Assembly (NCBI GenBank): GCA_943371965.1
Contig: CALRWV020000003.1
Coordinates: 62,001 to 126,000, forward strand
Direction of reading: 5' to 3'
Source of the DNA: CALRWV02 sp943371965
GTDB lineage: Bacteria; Bacteroidota; JABWAT01
DNA length: 64,000 nt
Shown: piece by piece, positions 42,702-53,600 of the stretch
Layout of the letters: each line of letters begins with the position of its first letter
Numbering within the stretch: position 1 is the stretch's first letter
Notes under the pieces: generated by a model
The model's input: only the letters and a program-made list of their open reading frames with translations
Databases searched by the model: none
What the model was told of the DNA's origin: nothing
Position numbers and translations under genes: made by a program

Positions 42702-45700
42702 ATGAAACTTGTTAAAGCAATTTTCAAATCGCTGCTTACTGTTTCTTTTTCTGTGCTCATTTCAACATCTGCTCTGTTTGCGCAGGGAAATGCGCTTTCG
42801 CTTGATGGTTCAACTTCATCAACTTTTACAAACCCCGTTTCCGGTGATTTTACCATTGAATTCTGGATCAAAACTGAACTCTTTTCCGGATCTGAAGGAA
42901 ATTGGTACAATGGAACAGGTCTGGTTGACGGAGAAGTAGCTGGAATTACCTATGATTTCGGTGTTTCGCTCACAAATGGAAAAATCGCATTTGGTGTTGG
43001 GGATTCATCAGCACAAACCGATCAAACTTTAACCAGCAGTATTACTGTTTCTGATGGAAAATGGCATCATGTTGCGGCAGTAAGAACCCTTTCCACAGGT
43101 GAAATGAAACTTTATATTGATGGCATTTTAAACGGTTCTGCAACCTGTTCAACTCATTTGCTTACCGCTCCTGAAAATCTTGCAATCGGCAAACTTCAGA
43201 CTGACATCAACTATTTTAACGGATTGCTAGATGAAATCAGAATATGGGATAAACCATTAACTCAATCTGAAATCAACGGCAGTTTAACTGCGGAACTAAG
43301 CGGAAATGAAACCAATCTGGTCTCTTATTGGAAATTCAATGAAACTGAAGGAAATTTATCCAACGATGAAACAAACGGTGGCAGAAATCTCACATTCAAT
43401 GGAAGTCCTGTTTTCGTTACTTCCGGTGCATTCACTTTACCTGCTTTTATCAATTCTGGAATTCAATTGGATGGAAACCATAATTCTGAAGTTGCCTGGG
43501 GCGATTATGACAATGATGGAGATATGGATTTTGCCATTTCGGGCGAAAATTATGGCGCAATTTACAGAAATGACGGCAACAGTGTATTCAGCAAGGTCAA
43601 TACGGATTTAAGATCTGCCTATTCGCCTTCACTGGCATGGACTGACATTGATCTGGATGGCAATCTTGACCTGATCAATGTTGGACCAAACGGGATGTAC
43701 GTTTACAAAAATGATGGAAACGGTGGATTCTCTGAAATCAAGTTTTCTGACGTATCCGAAAATATTTCCATGATCGCATTGGGTGATATGGATGACGACG
43801 GTGATGAGGATTTATTTGTTTCAGGAAGTTCAAGCTCATCTTCCAATGAAGACCAACTGGCCGATCATGCAATAATTTTTAAAAATTCAAAGGGAACCTA
43901 TGTTCCTTTTAATGAAAACCTTCCTGTTGCTTACCGGGGAGCATCTCAATGGGTTGATTTTGACAATGATGGTGATCTTGATCTGTTTTATACCGGTTCT
44001 TCCGGTGGGGGAAGCAGAGTGCTGAAACTTTATAAGAATGACGGTTCAGGAAATTTAACTGATTTTCCAACCGATATTGTACCAATGGCAAGGGCAAATT
44101 CTGCCTGGGCTGATTTGGATAATGATGGCGATCCTGATCTGATCATGATGGGTACTCCCTCAGGAAATGGAAATCAGATTCTTGCCATTTACCAAAATGA
44201 TAATGGCGTTTTTACTGATACCAATGCTGATTTAACGAATATTTTTGATGGAGAAATTTCATGTCTGGATTATGATCACGACGGTGATCTTGATTTTATT
44301 CTGGCTGGAAGAAATTCAAGTAATAATTCAGCCAGTTTGGCGTTTAAAAATAACGGGGAATTATCTTTTTCATATGATTCAGATATTTCACTTCCTCAAA
44401 TTCAGGGATGGTACGGCGAAAATGCTTCTGTAATTTCTGCTGATATTGACAATGACGGTGATCTTGATTTACTGTTTGATGGCGCTTCAAATAATGAATA
44501 CTCCAATGAATTATTCATCATGAAAAATACGTCAACAGCATCTTATACCGAACCTACCGTTCCCGAAACATCCCTCATGAGTTCGGTTGAAGGCAACAGT
44601 GTTGCGTTGAGTTGGGGAGCTTCATCAGATAATCTGACAACCCAATCAGACATTTCGTACACAGTTAAACTGGTTGATTCACATGGGAAGAATTATACAA
44701 CTTTACTTTCCGATGAAGAAACAGGACGGCTTAAAGTTCCAAAACCGGGTAACGCAGGTTTTCATACTTCTCTGATCGTAAAACATCTTCCAAAAGGAGA
44801 ATATTTCTGGAAAGTACAGGCAATCGATCATGACCTTCAGGCATCCGATTTTTCAGATGAACAGAACTTCACAATAACATCAGACCTTGCTCCTGAAGCT
44901 CCAACCGGATTAACTGTCAATTCCCCTGAAAACGGAGTTTATATTCTTTCATGGAATCCGAATTCAGAAGCCAATCTTTCTCATTACGAAGTCTATGGCG
45001 GAACAAATTCTAATCCGACAGAATTGATTGATACAACTTCTTCCACTTCATTTCCATTGAATGAACTTTCACCGGGAACAACTTATTATTTCAGAGTGGT
45101 TGCTGTTGATTCGATTGGTTTGAAATCAGAATATTCAATTCAAGCTGTTTTTACTCCAAACCCATTTAATGATTACTCGGCAAATTTAAACTCCAATTAC
45201 AATTCAACTTCTTCATGGGCAGATTTTGATAGAGATGGTGATCTTGATTTGATGATTGCCGGTGAAAACGGTATTTATTTATACTCAAATGACGACTTTC
45301 CGAATGAATCTTTTAAATCGGGCAAAAAAGCGAAAATTTCCGAAATTGCTCCCGGAAGGTATCTGAATTATTATACCAATTTGGGGAATTTGACAGACGG
45401 AACTGCAACCTGGGTTGATTCTGACAATGATGGTGATCTTGATATCATTGTTGCGGGATCAAATGGTGAAGTCTCCGGTATCAGATTATTTATCAATACT
45501 GGCGAAGGATTCAACGAAACATTTATTGACGAACTTTATTTGGATGGCGGAAATGTAACAACCGGAGATATTGACAATGATGGCGATATCGATCTGTTCA
45601 TTACTGGAGACAGCAATAGTGGAAGAGTTGCGTATTTCTATAGTGGAAGAGTTGCGTATTTCTATAAAAATAATGGCGACAATAATTTTGAACGTCTCGA

Positions 45701-48700
45701 TAATAATTTTCAGGGTGTTTACTGGTCAACATCAAATCTGGTTGACTATGATCATGATGGAGATCTTGATCTTTTCTACGCTGGTCCAATGGGTAATGAA
45801 AACGGGTTGGGATTGTTTTTATACAAAAATGACGGTACCGGAAAATTTACAGAAGTTCCTTATTCAACGCATCATATTGGTGATTTGACAAGAAGTTCTT
45901 CATCGTGGTCAGATTATGACAATGATGGTGATTTGGATCTTCTTTTCATCGGCAGAAAACCGGGTGAAGGAAATGCGTACGCTTTCCTTTATAAAAATAA
46001 CGGTGATGATTCCTTTACTGCCCTTGATATAAGTTTTGGAAGAGCCTATTCAGGTTCAGTTTCATGGGGAGATTTCGATAATGACGGTGATTCCGATATT
46101 TTGATTTCCGGATATTCAGAAGGATTAAACGAAAACAGAGATGATTATATTACTTCAATTTACAAGAATAACGGAAATGATTCTTTCAGTTTTCAGGATT
46201 TCAATTTGCCGGGATTTTATTCTGGTTCGGAACCAGGAAAACCTTATTCAGCCTTCGGTGATTTTGATAATGATGGAGATTTGGATCTTGAACTTTCAGG
46301 AAGCAGTAACGGCACTAATACGAGCACATTATTTGAAAATAGTATTGGTGCTACCAACAGCGCTCCATCAGCTCCAACCGGTACAGATCAGGCAGTAGAT
46401 AAAAATGCAGTTGTATTTTCATGGAACAATTCAGAAGACGATCATACAGCTTCTGCTGGTCTTACCTACAATATTGCTGTTTGGGATTCAAACGGTACGT
46501 TGATTGTTTCTCCCAATTCAGAAATGGAAACCGGTAAACGTTTTCTTGCCAACAAAGGAAATGGAGTTTCGAAATTGAGAAGACTTTCACCGGGAAAATA
46601 TTACTGGTTTGTTCAGGCTATTGACGCTTCATTCAGCGGCTCAAGTTTTTCAGAAGTAAATAATTTTGTAATAACTCAAGGCTTACCTCCGGAAGCACCA
46701 CAAAACCTGAGAGCATCTACAAACTATGAAACCAATCATGTTGAACTGAATTGGAATTCCAACAGTGAAGGAAGTCTTTCATTTTATAAAATTTATATCA
46801 GCTCAGAATCAAATACAGAAGCGGTTCTTGATTCAACCGGCGATACCTATTATGAGGTGATCAACCTGAATGCAGCAACAGTTTACCGTTTCAGAATTAC
46901 TGCAGTTGATACATCAGGCAATGAAAGTGAATTTTCAACTGAAGCATTGGGCAAACCCAATTATTTTGTTTCAGAACAAACATCACTTCCTGCCTTTGAC
47001 AATGGAAATATCCAACTGGGCGATTATGATAAAGATGGTGATTTGGATGTTTTGATCAGCGGATATAAAGATGGTTTTGGCAATGTAGCTGAAATATGGG
47101 AAAATCATCAGGATGGATTCAGTTTCAGTTCAACTGGAATTTCCTTCTCATTTAATACAGGTGGATCTGCACAATTTGCCGATTTGGACAATGACGGATT
47201 TCTTGATGTTATCATTGGTGGATTTTCAGGAGAGGGTATATCCGAATCGAATTCCCAACTCCATATTTACCTTAATACAAATATTGAAGGCAGCAGACAA
47301 TATGAAGAATGGACAGGTCATGGAATTGATGATTTTGAATCAAACCACAGTGGTTCCATTTCATGGGGTGATTACAACATTGACGGCTGGAATGATATTT
47401 TTGTAACCGGAAGAAACAGTGCCGGAGTCAGAATGGCAAATCTGTACAGAAGCAATGGTGACGGCACCTTTACAACAGTTCAAAGTTTTAACGGAGTATA
47501 TCAGTCAACTTCAAATTTTGTGGATTTCAATAATGACGGTTGGCCCGATATTTTTTATTCGGGTGCAGTTGGAAATCAGAATAAATTTTCAGCGCTTTTA
47601 AAAAACAACGGTGACGGGTCATTCACTGAAATGGAATCAACCACTATTCCACAGGTTGCAAGAGGTTCTTCTGAATGGGCAGATTATGATCATGATGGCG
47701 ATCAGGATTTATTGCTGACCGGTTATTCAGTTGATAATGAAGAAGGAATTACTGGAATTTTCAGAAATAACAGTGACAATACCTTTACCAAACTGAATGC
47801 TGATATGGAACCTACTGTTTCCGGAAAAGCTGTTTGGGGTGATATTGACAATGACGGAGATTTTGATGTTATTTTAACCGGCGGAAAAATCGGTATCAAC
47901 AGTGGTCCAAAAGCTGTATCCGGTGAAAAAACAGAAAAGACAGAACTTATTCTTATTAATCAAAACCCAAATATTACTGCTGTTTATCAGAATCTGGGTG
48001 AGGATACATTTGTAAATTTCCCTGAAGATTTGATTCCACTTGGAAATAATTCATCAGTGACGGTTGGTGACATTGATACAGATGGTGATCTTGATTTTAT
48101 CGTTTCAGGCTATTTTACATATGGTGGGCTTACAGTACTCGGTAAAACTTCCAATACAGGTAAAAAGGCAAATAAATCAAACGAAATACCCATTGGCAAT
48201 TACCGTACAACCCAGCTCTACAGCAATCCATCCGAAACACCTAACAACATTCCTTCAGCACCAGCATCAGTTTCTGCTGTGGCTTCCAGTGATTCTGGAA
48301 ACGTAACCATAACATGGGATATGTCATCTGATTTGGAAACTCCTTCATCAGGTTTGTCTTACAATGTTGCTGTTTGGACAAATGAAGGAAATCCGGTTGT
48401 TTCAATTCTTTCAGATACTGCAACAGGATTTATGTATCTGCCGCAATACAGCAATGCAGGTCAGAGGACTGAAATAACACTGACAAATGTACCTGAAGGT
48501 CATTATTACATTTCAGTTCAGGCAATTGATGCAGGATTTGCTGGATCTGAATTTTCTGAACCAGTTGCATTTAATTTGGTTTACAATGTTCCGGTTGAAC
48601 TGTCATCATTTGAAGCAGCAGTTAACCAAACCGGTGGTGTAAATCTGAGATGGGTTACAGCTTCTGAAACAAACAATGCCGGTTGGGAAATTGAATACAG

Positions 48701-49175
48701 ACAATTGACAACAGACAACGGGCAACAGAAAAATACTGAGTTCAGAAAAGTTGGTTTTGTTGCAGGTAAAGGAACAACGACTGAACAGCAAATCTATTCC
48801 TTCAATGTTCAGCGCTTATCAGCAGTTAAAATGGAATTCCGTTTGAAACAGCTTGATTTGGATGGAAAATTCAATTATTCAAAATCTGTTGAAGTTGAAA
48901 TTGAAAAACCTGTTGCTTTTGCTTTGGGACAAAACTATCCGAATCCGTTCAATCCTAAAACAATTATTCCTTATTCCGTTCCTTCAAAAGTGAAAGTCAG
49001 CATCAAACTTTATGACATTTTGGGAAGGGAATTAAAGGTTCTTGAAAATTCAGAACGTGAAGCAGGAAATTATTTTGTAGAATTGAATGGAGCAAATTTG
49101 TCATCGGGAGTTTATATTTACAAAATAGAAGCCGGTGCATTCAGCTCAACGAAAAAACTGTTCCTGATGAAATAA
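42702..49175 (+). CDS. giant T9SS-secreted LamG/VCBS(FG-GAP)/fibronectin III protein
   Basis: A 2157-residue surface or secreted protein. Order: signal peptide ending LFAQ (1-28); LamG/concanavalin-like domain (30-220, WHHVAAV, LDEIRIWDK); then three blocks of VCBS/FG-GAP repeats (about 262-613, 836-1213, 1425-1843), each repeat with a calcium loop such as DYDNDGDLDL. The blocks are separated by fibronectin-III-like domains (617-818, 1217-1420, 1847-1957). The C-terminus has the WEIE...GFVAGKGTTTE module (about 1965-2065) and a T9SS type A sorting domain (2075-2157, QNYPNPFNPKT to LFLMK). ATG 42702 follows CAGGAG and begins the signal peptide. It probably binds glycans or mediates adhesion. 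A 24-bp tandem duplication lies at 45617-45664. Confidence 0.92.
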   Translation: MKLVKAIFKSLLTVSFSVLISTSALFAQGNALSLDGSTSSTFTNPVSGDFTIEFWIKTELFSGSEGNWYNGTGLVDGEVAGITYDFGVSLTNGKIAFGVGDSSAQTDQTLTSSITVSDGKWHHVAAVRTLSTGEMKLYIDGILNGSATCSTHLLTAPENLAIGKLQTDINYFNGLLDEIRIWDKPLTQSEINGSLTAELSGNETNLVSYWKFNETEGNLSNDETNGGRNLTFNGSPVFVTSGAFTLPAFINSGIQLDGNHNSEVAWGDYDNDGDMDFAISGENYGAIYRNDGNSVFSKVNTDLRSAYSPSLAWTDIDLDGNLDLINVGPNGMYVYKNDGNGGFSEIKFSDVSENISMIALGDMDDDGDEDLFVSGSSSSSSNEDQLADHAIIFKNSKGTYVPFNENLPVAYRGASQWVDFDNDGDLDLFYTGSSGGGSRVLKLYKNDGSGNLTDFPTDIVPMARANSAWADLDNDGDPDLIMMGTPSGNGNQILAIYQNDNGVFTDTNADLTNIFDGEISCLDYDHDGDLDFILAGRNSSNNSASLAFKNNGELSFSYDSDISLPQIQGWYGENASVISADIDNDGDLDLLFDGASNNEYSNELFIMKNTSTASYTEPTVPETSLMSSVEGNSVALSWGASSDNLTTQSDISYTVKLVDSHGKNYTTLLSDEETGRLKVPKPGNAGFHTSLIVKHLPKGEYFWKVQAIDHDLQASDFSDEQNFTITSDLAPEAPTGLTVNSPENGVYILSWNPNSEANLSHYEVYGGTNSNPTELIDTTSSTSFPLNELSPGTTYYFRVVAVDSIGLKSEYSIQAVFTPNPFNDYSANLNSNYNSTSSWADFDRDGDLDLMIAGENGIYLYSNDDFPNESFKSGKKAKISEIAPGRYLNYYTNLGNLTDGTATWVDSDNDGDLDIIVAGSNGEVSGIRLFINTGEGFNETFIDELYLDGGNVTTGDIDNDGDIDLFITGDSNSGRVAYFYSGRVAYFYKNNGDNNFERLDNNFQGVYWSTSNLVDYDHDGDLDLFYAGPMGNENGLGLFLYKNDGTGKFTEVPYSTHHIGDLTRSSSSWSDYDNDGDLDLLFIGRKPGEGNAYAFLYKNNGDDSFTALDISFGRAYSGSVSWGDFDNDGDSDILISGYSEGLNENRDDYITSIYKNNGNDSFSFQDFNLPGFYSGSEPGKPYSAFGDFDNDGDLDLELSGSSNGTNTSTLFENSIGATNSAPSAPTGTDQAVDKNAVVFSWNNSEDDHTASAGLTYNIAVWDSNGTLIVSPNSEMETGKRFLANKGNGVSKLRRLSPGKYYWFVQAIDASFSGSSFSEVNNFVITQGLPPEAPQNLRASTNYETNHVELNWNSNSEGSLSFYKIYISSESNTEAVLDSTGDTYYEVINLNAATVYRFRITAVDTSGNESEFSTEALGKPNYFVSEQTSLPAFDNGNIQLGDYDKDGDLDVLISGYKDGFGNVAEIWENHQDGFSFSSTGISFSFNTGGSAQFADLDNDGFLDVIIGGFSGEGISESNSQLHIYLNTNIEGSRQYEEWTGHGIDDFESNHSGSISWGDYNIDGWNDIFVTGRNSAGVRMANLYRSNGDGTFTTVQSFNGVYQSTSNFVDFNNDGWPDIFYSGAVGNQNKFSALLKNNGDGSFTEMESTTIPQVARGSSEWADYDHDGDQDLLLTGYSVDNEEGITGIFRNNSDNTFTKLNADMEPTVSGKAVWGDIDNDGDFDVILTGGKIGINSGPKAVSGEKTEKTELILINQNPNITAVYQNLGEDTFVNFPEDLIPLGNNSSVTVGDIDTDGDLDFIVSGYFTYGGLTVLGKTSNTGKKANKSNEIPIGNYRTTQLYSNPSETPNNIPSAPASVSAVASSDSGNVTITWDMSSDLETPSSGLSYNVAVWTNEGNPVVSILSDTATGFMYLPQYSNAGQRTEITLTNVPEGHYYISVQAIDAGFAGSEFSEPVAFNLVYNVPVELSSFEAAVNQTGGVNLRWVTASETNNAGWEIEYRQLTTDNGQQKNTEFRKVGFVAGKGTTTEQQIYSFNVQRLSAVKMEFRLKQLDLDGKFNYSKSVEVEIEKPVAFALGQNYPNPFNPKTIIPYSVPSKVKVSIKLYDILGRELKVLENSEREAGNYFVELNGANLSSGVYIYKIEAGAFSSTKKLFLMK

Positions 49176-49200
49176 AACTGGGGAACATATTAACTTTTAA

Positions 49201-49226
49201 CAGGGGCGAATGCCCCTGTTTTTTTA
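49201..49226 (+). terminator. intrinsic terminator after the giant gene
   Basis: CAGGGGC and GCCCCTG pair around GAAT, followed by seven T. It separates the two plus-strand T9SS genes and leaves 27 bases to the next ATG, so the next gene may depend on read-through or a promoter within this hairpin region. Confidence 0.85.
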
Positions 49227-49253
49227 TACACCAAATGAAAAAGAGGGATTGAA

Positions 49254-50519
49254 ATGAAAAAAATGGGTATCGTTGTTCTTGGTTTGTTTATTGGTGGAAT
49301 TGCGGTTGCTCAACCAACTGTTTCTCTTTCTGCTCCAACAAGCATAACATCAACAGGATTTACATTGAATGGAACTGTGAATAACAATGGAGCTGGAGGC
49401 GGTACTGTTTCAAGATTTATAATCGGATTTACATCAGGCGTCTATAATGATTCTTCAGGAACCAATCCAGTGGGTTCAACAAGTTCACCCATTTCAGGAT
49501 CAATAAATACTTCAGTTAACAGATCTTTCCCAAATACCGGTGTTCCCACAATTCAATCCAACACTGTATATTATTATAAACTCACCGGTAAAAGCAGTGC
49601 AGGATATTCACGCAGCACTGAAGGATTTTTCCGGACGCTTCCCAAAAACCCAACCGGTCTAACAGTTTCAGGAACTTCAATTACAGATTCGTCACTTACC
49701 CTTACCTGGAACAATACAGGTTCCCTTTATCGGATTTTGAAGAATACAACAGGAAATGCAACAAATTCAAGCGATGGTTCTGTCATTTATGAAGGAACAA
49801 GTACATCATTGACCGTTAAAGGTCTGAACCCCAATACAACTTATTATTTCACCATTTACGCAAGAAGCAGTGATGCAACACCAGTTTTTTCTGCATCGTC
49901 ACTTTCAGTTTCTGCAACAACTTTGGATGCTGCAACTCCGGTTGAACTGGTGTCATTCAATTATACAGTTATTGGTGAGAACATCAGACTGAACTGGGAA
50001 ACGAAAACTGAGACAAACAATTTTGGATGGGAAATAGAAAAGACCCCCCTCAATCCCCCCGTGAACGGGGGGACGAAAGGGGGGTGGAAGAATATTGGTT
50101 TTGTTGCCGGAAAAGGAACGACTACTGAAAAACAAGCTTATACTTTTTCCTCACGTATCACGAATCACGCATCACGTGAACTTTTCCGATTGAAACAAAT
50201 TGATCATGATGGCAACTTTGCATTTTCAAATATCTTGTCTGTAAACCTAACACCTGATTCCTATAACCTCTCCCAAAACTATCCAAATCCCTTTAACCCG
50301 AAAACAACTATCAGCTATCAGCTAACAGCCAACAGCTTTGTTTCCCTTGTTGTTTATGATTTGTTGGGCAAAGAAGTCAGAACATTGGTAAATAAAAACA
50401 GTGAGGCTGGAAATTATTCTGTTGATTTTGATGCCACAGACCTTCCGAGCGGAATTTATTTTTATAAACTGACAGCAGGTAATTTTTCAGAAATGAAGAA
50501 AATGATGGTTGTTAAATAA
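49254..50519 (+). CDS. T9SS-secreted fibronectin III-like protein
   Basis: A 421-residue protein: signal peptide MKKMGIVVLGLFIGGIAVAQ, two fibronectin-III-like domains (about 20-130 and 132-225, NTTYYFTIYARSS), the module VELVSFNYTV...WEIE...GFVAGKGTTTE (about 230-325), and a T9SS sorting domain (339-421, QNYPNPFNPKTT to MMVVK). The module is about half identical to that of the giant protein upstream. Stretches of intergenic-repeat wording are read in frame at 50041-50089 (KTPLNPPVNGGTKGGW), 50146-50180 (SSRITNHASREL) and 50309-50338 (SYQLTANSF). No enzyme motif is seen. Confidence 0.85.
   Translation: MKKMGIVVLGLFIGGIAVAQPTVSLSAPTSITSTGFTLNGTVNNNGAGGGTVSRFIIGFTSGVYNDSSGTNPVGSTSSPISGSINTSVNRSFPNTGVPTIQSNTVYYYKLTGKSSAGYSRSTEGFFRTLPKNPTGLTVSGTSITDSSLTLTWNNTGSLYRILKNTTGNATNSSDGSVIYEGTSTSLTVKGLNPNTTYYFTIYARSSDATPVFSASSLSVSATTLDAATPVELVSFNYTVIGENIRLNWETKTETNNFGWEIEKTPLNPPVNGGTKGGWKNIGFVAGKGTTTEKQAYTFSSRITNHASRELFRLKQIDHDGNFAFSNILSVNLTPDSYNLSQNYPNPFNPKTTISYQLTANSFVSLVVYDLLGKEVRTLVNKNSEAGNYSVDFDATDLPSGIYFYKLTAGNFSEMKKMMVVK
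50041..50089. repeat. C-rich/G-rich palindromic repeat inside a coding sequence
   Basis: CCCCCCTCAATCCCCCC is followed by GTGAAC and GGGGGGACGAAAGGGGGG, so the segment can form a nested hairpin. It is read in frame in the T9SS protein. The runs are very unlike the AT-rich surroundings. Confidence 0.85.
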
Positions 50520-50532
50520 GGGATGAATATTT

Positions 50533-50595
50533 ATTGCCACGAATTCACAAATTAATAAAACAAAAAAAAGTATTAATTCGTGAATCTGTGGCAAT
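50533..50595. repeat. inverted repeat after the T9SS gene
   Basis: ATTGCCACGAATTCACAAAT (50533 onward) is matched in reverse complement at 50571-50595, 22 of 25 bases pairing, with a short A-rich loop. It lies between convergent T9SS genes and may serve as a terminator for the plus strand. Its wording differs from the other repeat families here. Confidence 0.7.
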
Positions 50596-50672
50596 GAATG
50601 GGTTTAATCCTCCAAAAAAATCCGGATGCAGGATCAAATCTGCACCCGGACTCAAATTTTGTCCTGAATTAT

Positions 50673-53600
50673 TTATTTCACGATCAACATTTTTTTAATG
50701 AATACTTTATTTCCGGCAGTCATTCTGCAGAAATAAACAGTTGATGAAAGTCCATTTGAATTAAACGGAACTTCATATCTTCCCGCAGGTTTCATTTCAT
50801 TAACCAACACCTGAACCAACTCACCAAGTACGTTATATACTTCAACTGAAACAAAAGCTGTCGAAGGCAGATCATATTTTATATTGGTTTCCGGATTGAA
50901 CGGGTTCGGATAATTCTGATGCAAAGCAAATTCGGATGGCATCTGATTCTCGCCAATTCCTGTTAGAACCAGTTGGAAATTATCAGATGGATTTCCTTTA
51001 TTTCCGCTGAAATCCTGATGTACTACGCGGTAATAATAACCGGTTTTATAAACAGCATACGGAAATACAAATTCGTTGCCACGTACTGTTCCAGCAATCA
51101 GTTCATCACTCAAATTTTCAATCGGAGTGATGGAACGGTAAATAACTGTCTGTGAATAATCCGAAGCCTCACAATTATTCCAGCTCATAACAACGTTGTC
51201 ACCCAAAATTTTCCCTGCAATATTTGCAGGTGGATCAGGAGATAAATTATCAACAGAATATCCTGAATCGGGAAGGGTCTCAATCCAATCCGCAGAAAAG
51301 GCAGCATGTGCCAAAACTTTGAATTCAGTATAATACAATCCACCATGAATTGAACTGTCTTTTAAAGTCGGGACAACCAAACTGTAAACTGGTGTTTGGA
51401 TTGCATTTGCAGTACCAACCTGTTCAAACAATTCATTTTTTATTGACATCACTTTTCCCATTGTTTTTCCAAGTTTCATGTCAACTTTTCTCCAAACTGA
51501 ATAGGAAGCCAGGAAATTGTCAGGACCATTGTCACCGTTGCCGTTATTGCCCATAAAACGGTCAAAGGAGTGTTTTGTCCACGTAACCCGAACTTGTTTA
51601 CCCTGATCTCCTTTTATGTCTTTTACGGCAAGAATCTTGAATTCAGTATTGTCATGGGTTTTGGCATAAATCTCACTCATATCGGAAACTTCACGGAGAT
51701 GTGCGATTGAATTGAGAATTGAACCATATTCAACCACATTGATGGCTACAAGAAATTCCCTTGTTTCGCCTGGATTCAGATTGAATTTTTTTGTAGCAAC
51801 CAGAATCCGTTTATCGGCAGGAAACTTATCTATCTGATCACTGTTTTTTTCCGGTTTTCCGTGGAAGAGATAAGTGGTAACCTGTCCGGTATTTGCATTT
51901 TTATAAACCTGTCCGGTTCCCATTTTCCCGGAAAGGAAATTGTAAACTTTGTAGGTTGAATCAGGATCACGCAACGGATAATAATCTACATTCATTTGAA
52001 TATTAACTGCACCAGCTTCAAGATCAGAATCAAAGGAATTCAGAATGGTATATCCCAAAACGGGAGGTGTTCCATTGAATATTTCATCATATCCTGAACT
52101 GTTGTAACCATATCCCATTCCACGTGCAGAATCTGAACCGATAACATCATCAAAAGCATCACCAAGATCAATATCTGACCAGATTCCTGCAATTGCATCA
52201 TTCCAGACACTTTCAGATTTATTGGTAATCTGGTATCTGATGTAAAATGTTTTCGATTCACCGTCGTTGAAGTTGTAAACCATTTGCCTGATTTCCGCAC
52301 CCAGACGGCTGTCAACACCGGCATCCGGAATCTTGTAATGTCTTGCAGGATCAGCATCATTGTAAATTGCCCATGTCATTTCATCGCCATAAATTTTGGG
52401 GATGCCCTGACTGGTTACCGGTGCACCCAAATCAACCGGCCAATCGTCATAATCCTTGTTCATACCGGCACGGTCACCATTGGAAATTTTATAAACACGG
52501 AATCTTGGGTTGTTAGGGTCTGAAGCTGAATTTCCGTCAATCGGTCCCGGAGAAAATTCAGATCCGTAATCGGCAACAGATGTTTTGGTTTTGCCGTTGA
52601 CTTTTGCACCCAGCCACAAACCACCTGCGTAGGAAAGCGGCAACTGCTTGGAATTGTTTCCCATTTCATTGTTGTTTTCCTTTTTGATTGAAAAACCAGC
52701 CTGACCAAACGGGTTATATCCCAACTGTCCGTTTCTGGAAACGAGAAGATTGATATTTCCATCCGTACTCATTTCCTGGACTTTCAGGACATTCACCGAA
52801 ATGTTTATTTTTTTATCTGAATTGAAAGAAGAAATATGCGATTCCAGATAATTGATTCCTTCCTGATTCACGTAACTTGGAACCATGCTCTTGAAATCAA
52901 TCTGCATGGATGTATTCGGTGCAATACTGTAATAGTAATAACTGAAAGTCGGGTAATTGCTGTTCTGATTGACAAGAACTTTCATTATTCCTTCAAGCCA
53001 ACCTTCTGAATTTGAATTTGTTATGGTTGGAGTTACAGTGAATGTTTCAAATTGCTGAACTGTTCCTGCATCGTAATAACCTTCATCAAAATGATAGGAT
53101 TCAGATACGGCGGAGTTGAATCCGAAACCATGCATCCAGGTTGAACCGCGCAATTGCATGTCATTATCTGCAAATCCGCGAACGTCAGGTGCAGTTGTAT
53201 TTCCGAAATTATCGCCTTTCCAGTAACCCCGAAGTCCAACTGTATCGTTGGGGGCAAGCGGCGAATTGTAACTGGCAGAAATTTGAGATTGTGAACGGAC
53301 AACATTCCAGATTCTGATGTCGCTGACGGAACCTGTGAAATACTGATAATCAAACAATCCATCATAACTTTGAATATTTCCCGCACGTCCGACACGGAGT
53401 GGAAATCCATCATTATTTGTCAGGTCGTGAAAGTAGAGATGATCATCGGTTGCTTCAAGCTGACCATTGATGTACATTTTAGCAATCCCGTAATCTCCGT
53501 CACCATTGAATGTGCAGACAACATGATACCATTTGTAGGTTTCAACATTATTGAGATTGTTGGAAGTGAGTTTTGAGTTATCTCCTGCACCATTGGAAAG

